From assembly GCA_007129135.1 (NCBI GenBank), contig SKWB01000027.1, positions 1 through 8,241 of the forward strand: a stretch of 8,241 nucleotides of DNA, read 5' to 3'. The notes beneath the pieces are model-generated. The model was not told the DNA's origin. It worked only from the letters and a program-made list of their open reading frames with translations, and did no database searches. The stretch is from Halococcaceae archaeon. GTDB taxonomy: Archaea > Halobacteriota > Halobacteria > Halobacteriales > Halalkalicoccaceae. The position numbers and the translations under genes are program-made. Below are positions 1 through 5,103 of this stretch, piece after piece (within the stretch, counting starts at the first letter, position 1; each line of letters begins with the position of its first letter).

Positions 1-59
1 ACGGATCGGTCCACCGGATCGACGTGGGGATCGACGAGGACGAGCCGAGAGAGCCCTGA
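1..59 (+). CDS. C-terminal tail of an upstream gene (partial)
   Basis: The frame that starts with the codon at 3-5 is open from the window edge and ends at a TGA at 57-59. It reads as an acidic tail of 18 residues ending IDEDEPREP. This fits a haloarchaeal protein C-terminus better than the other two forward frames, which read arginine-rich. A T-run follows 14 nt after the stop, as expected at the end of a gene. Too little is visible to identify the product, and the coding call rests on composition only. Confidence 0.45.
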   Translation, partial: GSVHRIDVGIDEDEPREP

Positions 60-217
60 GGCGGACCGACCTCTTTTTCGAGTGAGTGCCGAACGCGACG
101 GGGCACGGGTGGGAGAGCACGGGCTCGCAGGCCGACGAACGAATCGGCAGCGCTACTCCCCGACGCTGCCGAACGGGAAGGGACAGGCCTTGTGCCACTC
201 GGTCACACAGCCCACCC
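60..217 (+). other. Intergenic leader region with a 9-bp hairpin
   Basis: This 158-nt stretch lies between the upstream stop and the GTG of the aIF-1A-like gene. It could be read as an N-terminal extension of that gene, but the translation would be arginine-rich, unlike the acidic proteins around it, so it is treated as non-coding. It contains the T-run at 74-78 and a perfect inverted repeat at 144-152 / 164-172 (TCGGCAGCG against CGCTGCCGA) with an 11-nt loop. No T-run follows the hairpin, so it is not an obvious intrinsic terminator; it could be a leader structure or part of a protein-binding site. No convincing TATA box is seen at the expected distance from 218. Confidence 0.5.
71..80 (+). 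terminator. T-run transcription terminator after the upstream gene
   Basis: Five consecutive T (74-78) in a CTCTTTTTCG context sit 14-18 nt after the TGA at 57-59. In archaea, short T-runs in the non-template strand are enough to stop RNA polymerase, and this is the only T-run near that stop codon in a GC-rich stretch. No stem-loop directly precedes it. The call is inferred from position and composition. Confidence 0.4.
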
Positions 218-508
218 GTGCCCGAGGAGACGGATACCGGGGAGCGACGACTCCTCACCGGCAGGCAGCTGTTCGCGCTGGTGACCGAAATGCGGGCCAC
301 CGGCCACGCGATGTTCCGCTGTGCCGACCGAAAGGAGCGACTCGGAAAGGTCCCCCCTCGTCTCCGCTCTCGGGTCCGGGTCGACGAGGGCGACGTCGTA
401 CTCGCCGAGCCCTGGGACTGGGAGGACGACCGGGCCGAGATCGTCTGGCGCTACACCAACCGGGAGGCGATGCGTCTCCGGAGCGACGGACACGTCACGT
501 TCTCGTGA
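218..508 (+). CDS. Divergent archaeal translation initiation factor aIF-1A family protein
   Basis: This encodes a 96-residue OB-fold protein of the eIF-1A/IF-1 family. In archaea this factor binds the ribosomal A site of the small subunit during initiation. Seen: QLFALVTEM at 17-25, MFRCADRKER at 32-41 (the family's V-x-V-R-C-A-D-G-x-E-R segment), VVLAEPWDWEDD at 60-71 (family VVLVEPWDWQD), then IVWRY at 75-79 and LRSDGHV at 87-93 (family LREEGHI). The length matches normal aIF-1A (about 95-110). The GTG at 218 is chosen because it gives the family length; upstream in-frame sequence is arginine-rich and lacks family features. Odd: the usual IPGRMQKRIWI segment is replaced by VPPRLRSRVRV, so it is probably a paralogue of the main factor. 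The gene converges on the cold-shock gene. Family assignment is firm; an actual role in initiation is inferred. Confidence 0.85.
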   Translation: MPEETDTGERRLLTGRQLFALVTEMRATGHAMFRCADRKERLGKVPPRLRSRVRVDEGDVVLAEPWDWEDDRAEIVWRYTNREAMRLRSDGHVTFS

Positions 509-535
509 GAGAGCCGGCGCTCGTCGGGTAGTCGG

Positions 536-574
536 CCGAAAAATCTGTGAGTCGGTCCGCTGTCGGTCAGCGGT
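536..574. terminator. Shared stem-loop and T-run between convergent genes
   Basis: CCGCTG (557-562) pairs perfectly with CAGCGG (568-573) around a 5-nt loop, immediately before TTTA on the + strand. On the - strand the same stem is followed, about 12 nt further, by ATTTTTCGG (complement of 537-545). The structure sits in the 66-nt gap between the aIF-1A-like gene and the cold-shock gene, so it could end transcription from both sides. The T-run is better on the - strand, which favours termination of the cold-shock mRNA. Confidence 0.5.
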
Positions 575-769
575 TTACTGGCGCTGGACGTTCGTCGCGC
601 GCGGGCCCTTCGGGGCCTGCTCGATGTCGAACTCCACTTCCGTTCCCTCTTCGAGGTCCGGGCCGCCCACGTCTTCCATGTGGAAGAAAACGTCGTCGTC
701 CGCGTCGTCCGTCGAGATGAAACCGTAGCCGCCTGTGTCGTTGAAGAAATCAACCTTGCCTTTCGCCAT
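575..769 (-). CDS. cspA: Cold-shock domain protein (CspA family)
   Basis: This encodes a 64-residue single cold-shock (OB-fold) domain, which binds single-stranded RNA/DNA and acts as an RNA chaperone in the cytoplasm. Seen: start MAKGKVDFFN, RNP1-like GYGFIST at 14-20, RNP2-like VFFHMEDV at 27-34, and the ending PKGPRATNVQ, which corresponds to the bacterial KGPxAxNV signature. It is full length. Acidic insertions (DDADDD at 21-26, DLEEGTEVEFDIE) are the normal haloarchaeal adaptation. The ATG at 769 gives the canonical N-terminus. A TATA-like box 27-34 nt upstream suggests a short or absent 5' leader, unlike the long structured leader of E. coli cspA. It is transcribed toward the aIF-1A-like gene and ends at a shared terminator. 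Confidence 0.96.
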   Translation of the reverse strand: MAKGKVDFFNDTGGYGFISTDDADDDVFFHMEDVGGPDLEEGTEVEFDIEQAPKGPRATNVQRQ

Positions 770-795
770 TGCAACTCGAGGGAGACGAGGCAGGG

Positions 796-803
796 GGATA
801 AGG
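796..803 (-). promoter_or_regulatory. TATA-like box for the cold-shock gene
   Basis: On the - strand this reads CCTTATCC, 27-34 nt upstream of the ATG at 769. It is the only AT-richer patch at archaeal TATA distance in that interval and predicts transcription starting at or a few bases before the start codon. A second TATA-like motif lies further upstream (CGTATAACG, complement of 859-867), which would give a leader of about 65-70 nt if used. Confidence 0.4.
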
Positions 804-893
804 CTTCCGCGGGTCGCGCTACCGTGGCCACCGATCGCCGATAGAGGAGCGGAGAAGCCGTTATACGTCCCCTACTGCCGTGAGAGGTGAGCG

Positions 894-1625
894 TCAGTCG
901 TCGGCGAGGCTCGGGTGAGGTGTCGGATCGTCGTCGTGCGGGGCCGAGAGCCACTCGCACAACGCCTCCCTGGCGGTTTCCGCGCGTGCCCGCCGTTCGT
1001 CGTCGTCGATCTCCTCGATCCCGGGCGGGACGTCGACCCCGCGGTCGGTGAAGTAGCCCTCGGGGACGACCCAGTCGTTGTAGAAGTGGACGTCGGAGTC
1101 GTGGATCAGCGTCAGCGCGACTGAGGCACCGCTGCCCGCCGCGATGACCGCCTGGTGGTACTCCTTCGCCATGCGGCCGACGGCGTAGAGCCCGTCGGTC
1201 GTCGTCCTCCCGTCGGCGTCGGTCTCCACGAACCCCTTGTTCCCCCGTCGGTCGAGGTCGACATCGAGCGCCTCCAGGTAGCTCGAGTCCGACCAGGAGG
1301 CGACGATCAGGTAGGTGGCGTCGAACTCGGTCCCGTCGCCGAGTATCGCCGTGAACCGCTCTTCGCTGTCGAGCTGGGTCACCCGGCCCTCGTGGAACGA
1401 GCAGCCGGCCTCCTCGGCCTGTACACGGGTCATGTCGAGGAAGAGCCGCGGGTCGATCCCCATCGGGAAGCCCGGGTAGTTCTCCAGGTGGGCGTTCCGT
1501 CGCAGGATCGACTCGCCGTCGTTCACGATCAGCGTATCGAGGCCCGCGCGTGCGGTGAAGATACCGGCCGTCAGCCCGGCGATACCGCCGCCGACGATCA
1601 GCACGTCCTCGGTCTCGTCGTCCAT
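894..1625 (-). CDS. TrxR-like FAD-dependent oxidoreductase, short, no CxxC
   Basis: This encodes a 243-residue flavoprotein of the thioredoxin-reductase-like fold. Seen: N-terminal FAD-binding Rossmann motif VLIVGGGIAGLTAG at 8-21; ENYPGFP at 48-54, as in TrxR; a C-terminal FAD segment DGLYAVGR at 144-151 followed by HQAVIAAGSGASVAL at 157-171; then a roughly 70-residue acidic extension. Thioredoxin reductases are about 310-320 residues, with a redox CxxC inside an inserted NADPH domain. Here only C75 and C223 exist and most of the inserted domain is missing, so it cannot be an ordinary TrxR. The ATG at 1625 is preferred over the one at 1631: a GGAGG lies 7 nt before 1625 but only 1 nt before 1631. 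It follows the IucA/IucC gene by 25 nt, so the two are probably cotranscribed. Substrate and electron donor are unknown; a role in siderophore or iron metabolism is inferred from context only. Confidence 0.85.
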   Translation of the reverse strand: MDDETEDVLIVGGGIAGLTAGIFTARAGLDTLIVNDGESILRRNAHLENYPGFPMGIDPRLFLDMTRVQAEEAGCSFHEGRVTQLDSEERFTAILGDGTEFDATYLIVASWSDSSYLEALDVDLDRRGNKGFVETDADGRTTTDGLYAVGRMAKEYHQAVIAAGSGASVALTLIHDSDVHFYNDWVVPEGYFTDRGVDVPPGIEEIDDDERRARAETAREALCEWLSAPHDDDPTPHPSLADD

Positions 1626-1632
1626 ACCCATC

Positions 1633-1637
1633 CCTCC
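1633..1637 (-). promoter_or_regulatory. Shine-Dalgarno site that decides the flavoprotein start
   Basis: The - strand reads GGAGG followed by GATGGGT and then the ATG at 1625, a near-ideal 7-nt spacing. The overlapping ATG at 1631 would have only one intervening base. In haloarchaea, internal operon genes typically use Shine-Dalgarno sites while first genes are leaderless, which fits this gene being second in the operon. Confidence 0.65.
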
Positions 1638-1650
1638 GTCCGACCCCGCG

Positions 1651-3696
1651 TTAAAACTGTGGCTCCACGGACCCGGCGAGCGGGTTGGGGACCTCGCTGG
1701 TGACGTACTCGTGGCGCTTTCCCCGCAGTCGCATCGCGGTCAGCGCCTTGTGGCGCACGCGATCGGCGAACAGCGCCCCCCGGTCGCGCTCGAGGCGCTC
1801 CTCGGGGATCGACTCCGCCGCGAGCGCCTCGAACGTCTCCGCACAGCGCGTCCGCACGAGCGACCAGCACTCCGCCTCGGAGAGCGGCGTCGAGCGCGAG
1901 ACCGCGTCGACCACCATCGCGAGGTGGTTCTGGAAGAGCGCGTAGTAGAGCTTGTCGTGGAGGTCCGTCTCGTCGTCGGCGTCGAGGTCGGAGTCCGGAT
2001 ACGGCTCGATCGAGAGGCCGTGTTCGGAGAGGCGCTCTCCCAGGACGCGGATCCCGCCGAAATCGCGCACGAGCGTCGCGACCGGGCGACCCTCCTCGAT
2101 AACGAGGATCGAGTTCTGGGCGTGTGACTCGAGGGCGATCCCGTAGGTCGTGAGCAGCGAGAGCTGGTCGGGGATCGTCACCCCGAGATACCGCTCGACG
2201 AACGCCGTCGCCGCGCGCTTCGGGTCCGCGATCCCCTCGCTCTCGGCGAACCGGTCGATCACGTCCCGGACGACGGCTGCTCCCGTGGCGGGCGAGCGGG
2301 CACAGAGCGCCGAAACGGTGATCGGCGTCCGCTCCGACCCGACCAGCGGGTGCGAGACGGGGTTCTCCCGGAGCAGCCCCGAGAGGTGGCGGGCGTCGTC
2401 GAACGCCTCCCCGTCCGTGTGGGTGGCCCCCGGCGCGTAGTAGCAGGCCGCCACGGGTTCGTCGAGCAGGCCGAGCGTCTCCAACGCGTCCCGCTCCTGG
2501 ATCGCCGCGAGCAGTGACGTCACGCGTGGGCCGTTCGCCACCGCCTGGGGCGAGACCGTCCGGACGACGTTCGTCGTCTGCACGGCGACCGCGAGTTTGA
2601 GGTGCGGGAGCGGTTTTCCCGTCTCGGTCGGGTAGGGGACCACCGTCCGGAGGTTCGAGAGCGGCGTCGCCGGGTGGCTGTAGGGGACGAAGAGGACTCG
2701 ACCGTCCGCTCGCGCCTCAGCGTAACGTTCGGGCAGGGTGTGGTGGTACTGCCACGGGTGGATCGGGATCACGACGTACTCGCCCACACCGTCCCCCACG
2801 GGTAGCGCGCGCTCGGTGGCTTCCGAGAGTCCGTCGAACGCCTCGAAGAGCCGTTCGGTGAGGCCGCGCTCGCCCGAGCGCGTACACATCGCGTGGTCCC
2901 GGCGAACGGCCACGAACCGGACGTCGATCCTCGGTGCGAACTCGGGGGCGTACGAGAGCGAGTCGACCGAACTCATCCCGCGACGGAGCTTCGCGCCGTA
3001 GTGATACGGGTGGCCCTCCGTCGCGAGCCGCGAGAGCGCGGCGCTGGCGTCGGCACCCGGCAGCGTCGGGAGTCCGTCGAGCACGGACGACACCCCCCCG
3101 ACGCGCTCGTCGAGCACGATGTGGGTGAGCCGCGAGAGGGCGAGGTTCGCGGCGCTCTCGTCGAGTTCCTCCGCGACGCGCGCCGCCTGCGCCTCGTTCG
3201 AGAACGCACCCTCGGCGACGAGCGGGGGGACCAGTTCCCCGGGGTGGTCGATCCGTTCACGTCCCCCCTCGCGACAGCGATAGACGTCGCCGGTGAGTCG
3301 CGGGCGGCCGAACCCGCCCTCGCCCTCGACCGCCACCACGACCACTGACTCGCTCTCGGGGAACGCGAGCACCGCCACCCGGTCCGCCTCCGGGGACTCC
3401 GTGCGAATCGCGCGAACGCACTCCTCCGGAGAGGAGACGCAGAGAACCGACGACGTGGACTCGGGGAGGGGGTCCCCTACACCGACCGTGGCGGGAGCCG
3501 AGAGCCCGTCGGGGTCGCCACGGAGCAGTCCGGTGAGAAAGCGATGGGTGATGTCGCGACGTGCGTCCGGCAGGAGGGAGAGATACACCTCTTCCGGCGG
3601 CGACCCGACGTCGTGTACCCGGGCGTAGTAGGTCCCGGCGGCGAACGCCTCCCGTTCCGCGTCCGTCCGAGCCCGGACGTCCTCCCCGGCAGTCAT
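1651..3696 (-). CDS. IucA/IucC-family NIS siderophore synthetase
   Basis: This encodes a 681-residue NRPS-independent siderophore (NIS) synthetase. Family members condense citrate or its derivatives with amines or hydroxamates via an acyl-adenylate, building aerobactin/schizokinen-type iron chelators in the cytoplasm. Seen: EGHPYH at 227-232 with K236 and R238 (family GHPxHPxxKxRxG, here with Tyr for the second Pro); IPIHPWQ at 310-316; SNLRTV at 347-352; KLAVAVQTTNVVRT at 367-380; ESHAQN at 523-528; RDFGG at 544-548; and a C-terminal FhuF-like helical region to about 665. The catalytic motifs are all in place, so it looks intact. It is somewhat longer than usual (about 580-620) because of its N-terminal region. 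It is first in an operon with the TrxR-like flavoprotein and has a TATA box 22-34 nt upstream. No amine-side genes (iucB acetyltransferase, iucD monooxygenase, dat/ddc) are seen in the window, so its substrates cannot be assigned. Confidence 0.92.
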   Translation of the reverse strand: MTAGEDVRARTDAEREAFAAGTYYARVHDVGSPPEEVYLSLLPDARRDITHRFLTGLLRGDPDGLSAPATVGVGDPLPESTSSVLCVSSPEECVRAIRTESPEADRVAVLAFPESESVVVVAVEGEGGFGRPRLTGDVYRCREGGRERIDHPGELVPPLVAEGAFSNEAQAARVAEELDESAANLALSRLTHIVLDERVGGVSSVLDGLPTLPGADASAALSRLATEGHPYHYGAKLRRGMSSVDSLSYAPEFAPRIDVRFVAVRRDHAMCTRSGERGLTERLFEAFDGLSEATERALPVGDGVGEYVVIPIHPWQYHHTLPERYAEARADGRVLFVPYSHPATPLSNLRTVVPYPTETGKPLPHLKLAVAVQTTNVVRTVSPQAVANGPRVTSLLAAIQERDALETLGLLDEPVAACYYAPGATHTDGEAFDDARHLSGLLRENPVSHPLVGSERTPITVSALCARSPATGAAVVRDVIDRFAESEGIADPKRAATAFVERYLGVTIPDQLSLLTTYGIALESHAQNSILVIEEGRPVATLVRDFGGIRVLGERLSEHGLSIEPYPDSDLDADDETDLHDKLYYALFQNHLAMVVDAVSRSTPLSEAECWSLVRTRCAETFEALAAESIPEERLERDRGALFADRVRHKALTAMRLRGKRHEYVTSEVPNPLAGSVEPQF

Positions 3697-3717
3697 CGCT
3701 CGGGATTCGATAGCGGG

Positions 3718-3730
3718 CGGCTTATAGCCG
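3718..3730 (-). promoter_or_regulatory. Promoter of the siderophore synthetase operon, palindromic TATA
   Basis: The - strand reads CGGCTATAAGCCG, 22-34 nt before the ATG at 3696, with TATAA as the box. The same 13 bases form an inverted repeat (CGGCT-TAT-AGCCG), so the TATA box is embedded in a small dyad. Its spacing predicts a nearly leaderless mRNA. The symmetry could be a repressor site overlapping the promoter, as expected for an iron-regulated gene, but no regulator can be named from this sequence. Confidence 0.6.
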
Positions 3731-3750
3731 GTCCATGCCGCGGAGACCGA

Positions 3751-3761
3751 ACACTTAGGTT
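3751..3761 (+). promoter_or_regulatory. TATA-like box for the SRPBCC gene, with a DtxR-like half-site
   Basis: ACACTTAGGTT lies 22-32 nt before the GTG at 3783, at archaeal TATA distance for a leaderless transcript. TTAGGTT at 3755-3761 also matches one half of the bacterial DtxR/IdeR iron box (TTAGGTTAGsCTAACCTAA), but the second half is not present. The region is shared by the divergent siderophore operon, so iron control of either side is possible but unproven. Confidence 0.4.
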
Positions 3762-3782
3762 CCGGTCGTCGGTACGTGAGAC

Positions 3783-4310
3783 GTGGACGAAGTCGAAGTG
3801 AGCACGGTGATCAGGCTCCCTCCGGAGGAGGTCTACGAGTTCATCGTCGACTTCCCCCGCTACGCCCGCTACTCGAAGTATCTCACGGACGTTCGCCAGC
3901 ACGGCGACGGCACGCCGGGGACCCGCTACGACCTCCGGTTCGCGTGGTGGAAGCTCACTTACACCGCCCGGTCGGAGGTGACCGGTGCGGAGCCACCCTA
4001 TCGCCTCGACTGGAAGCTCGTGAAGGACCTGAAAGCCCACGGCCACTGGGCGATCGAACCCGCACCGGAGGAGGCCCTCGACGGCGGCGACGCCTCCCGA
4101 CTCAGCCTCCGGGTCGACTTCGATCCGGAGACCGCGAGCTCCGACTCGCTCGGGCTCCCCCGGTTCGTCTCGATGGGCTGGGTGATAGAGAAGGCCAAAC
4201 CGCTGATCGTCGAGGAGGCCCAGCGCGTCGTCGAACGGATCGTCGCCGACCTGGAGGGCGAACGCCGCGACGTGGAGCTGACGATCCACCGGACGCCCGA
4301 CTCGATCTGA
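3783..4310 (+). CDS. SRPBCC (START/Bet v1-like) family protein
   Basis: This encodes 175 residues of the SRPBCC superfamily, with polyketide cyclase/COQ10-like character. These proteins form a helix-grip fold with a deep cavity for hydrophobic ligands. Seen: N-terminal beta strand VEVSTVIRLPPEEVYEFIVDF at the start, the typical opening of the fold; ARYSKYLTDVRQ, like the YPxWxxxVxxV segment of COQ10-type members; an alternating beta-strand middle; and a long C-terminal helix with FVSMGWVIEKAKPLIVEEAQRVVERIVADL. The length is usual for the family. The GTG at 3783 is chosen because the fold begins at once and a TATA-like box lies 22-32 nt upstream. It is divergent from the siderophore operon and convergent, with an 18-nt gap, on the halocyanin-like gene. 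The ligand is unknown; the family could mean quinone or lipid binding, or simply a stress-type carrier. Confidence 0.85.
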   Translation: MDEVEVSTVIRLPPEEVYEFIVDFPRYARYSKYLTDVRQHGDGTPGTRYDLRFAWWKLTYTARSEVTGAEPPYRLDWKLVKDLKAHGHWAIEPAPEEALDGGDASRLSLRVDFDPETASSDSLGLPRFVSMGWVIEKAKPLIVEEAQRVVERIVADLEGERRDVELTIHRTPDSI

Positions 4311-4328
4311 ACGAAGAAAGAACGCGCT

Positions 4329-5057
4329 CTACCGCTCCTCGTAGTCGCCGCCGTACTTCATGAAGACGTAGGCGAGCCCGAGCGTCGAGCCCGCGGCGAC
4401 GACCGTCGCGACGCCGAGCGCTCGCGCCGCATCCGGCAGCGGGACGCCCCCGCCGCCGCCGCCGGCGTCCTCGTCCTGCACCTCGACGGTTTCGATGTCG
4501 TCACCGACGGCGATCCCGCCGTACATGCTCTGTGCGGCGTGGGGCGTACACTCGTAGGCGGTGATCCCCCCGTCGTCGAACGTCTCCTCGAACGTGAAGC
4601 CCTCCTCGGCGGTGGTGTCGCTCTCGAACTCGTGGTCGCCCTCCGAACTCGCGACGTTGTGGTCGCCGCCCTCGCCCGACCACTCCCAGACCACGGTGGC
4701 CCCCTCGTCGATCCAGATCGCCGGCGGGTCGAACTGGAGGCCGTCGTCGCCCCCACCGACCGTCACCGAGACCTCGTCTGCGCCCCGCTCGTCGGAGGTG
4801 TCGTCGAAGTTCGGCGCTTCCTCGACCTGCTCCGGCCAGTCGGGCTCCTCGTCGCCGCCGTTCCCGTCGTCGTCACCGTTCTCCTCTTCTTCGTCCTCCT
4901 CTTCCTCTTCCTCCTCTTCCTCTTCCTCGCCGTTCTCGTCTTCTTCCTCCTCGTCTTCCTGTGCGACGGCTGGTGTCGCACCCGCCGCGCCCGCGGCCCC
5001 GGCTCCGGTCGCGAGCAGGAACGTCCGCCGCGAGAAACGCTCGGTCTCCTGGGTCAT
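4329..5057 (-). CDS. Halocyanin-like blue copper protein, Tat-exported, C-terminally anchored
   Basis: This encodes a 242-residue type 1 copper (plastocyanin/halocyanin) protein, a one-electron carrier at the outer face of the membrane. Seen: a Tat signal with SRRTFLLA at 9-16 and an Ala/Gly-rich hydrophobic stretch to about 32; a very acidic linker at 34-74 with eleven consecutive Glu (44-54); a cupredoxin domain at about 95-195 with ligands H133 (GDHNV), C170, H173 and M178 in YECTPHAAQSM (C-x2-H-x4-M); a run of six Gly at about 199-204; and a C-terminal membrane helix at about 214-233 followed by KYGGDYEER. No lipobox cysteine follows the signal, so anchoring is by the C-terminal helix rather than by the lipid typical of halocyanin. 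The ATG at 5057 has a TATA-like box 28-34 nt upstream. Its redox partners are not in the window. Confidence 0.93.
   Translation of the reverse strand: MTQETERFSRRTFLLATGAGAAGAAGATPAVAQEDEEEEDENGEEEEEEEEEEEDEEEENGDDDGNGGDEEPDWPEQVEEAPNFDDTSDERGADEVSVTVGGGDDGLQFDPPAIWIDEGATVVWEWSGEGGDHNVASSEGDHEFESDTTAEEGFTFEETFDDGGITAYECTPHAAQSMYGGIAVGDDIETVEVQDEDAGGGGGGVPLPDAARALGVATVVAAGSTLGLAYVFMKYGGDYEER
4881..4958 (-). repeat. GAG/GAA triplet-rich tract coding for a poly-Glu linker
   Basis: The - strand is an almost pure run of GAG, GAA and GAC codons covering residues 34-59 of the halocyanin-like protein, interrupted only by Asn-Gly. The + strand is correspondingly a near-continuous pyrimidine tract. 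GAG and GAA alternate rather than forming one pure triplet array, yet the tract is still a plausible site for in-frame length variation by slippage or unequal recombination. It is coding, and it separates the signal sequence from the copper domain. Confidence 0.8.
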
Positions 5058-5084
5058 ACCCGAGGGTTGGGGACCGCCCGTACT

Positions 5085-5091
5085 GAATATG
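5085..5091 (-). promoter_or_regulatory. TATA-like box for the halocyanin gene
   Basis: The - strand reads CATATTC, 28-34 nt before the ATG at 5057, within a 46-nt gap after the M42 peptidase stop. It is the only AT-rich segment in this GC-rich gap. It implies that the halocyanin gene has its own nearly leaderless transcript rather than depending on read-through from the peptidase gene. Confidence 0.5.
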
Positions 5092-5103
5092 TTGGTTCCT
5101 CCC

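Noticed and set aside
144..172. The hairpin as part of a tRNA gene
   Set aside because: There is no second or third arm, no T-loop GTTCRANNC and no acceptor stem around it.
86..217. N-terminal extension of the aIF-1A-like protein from the ATG at 86
   Set aside because: The added 44 residues are basic and unlike both the family and haloarchaeal composition; the GTG at 218 gives the normal family length.
1626..1631. ATG at 1631 as start of the flavoprotein
   Set aside because: The Shine-Dalgarno GGAGG would be only one base away; the ATG at 1625 has a 7-nt spacing.
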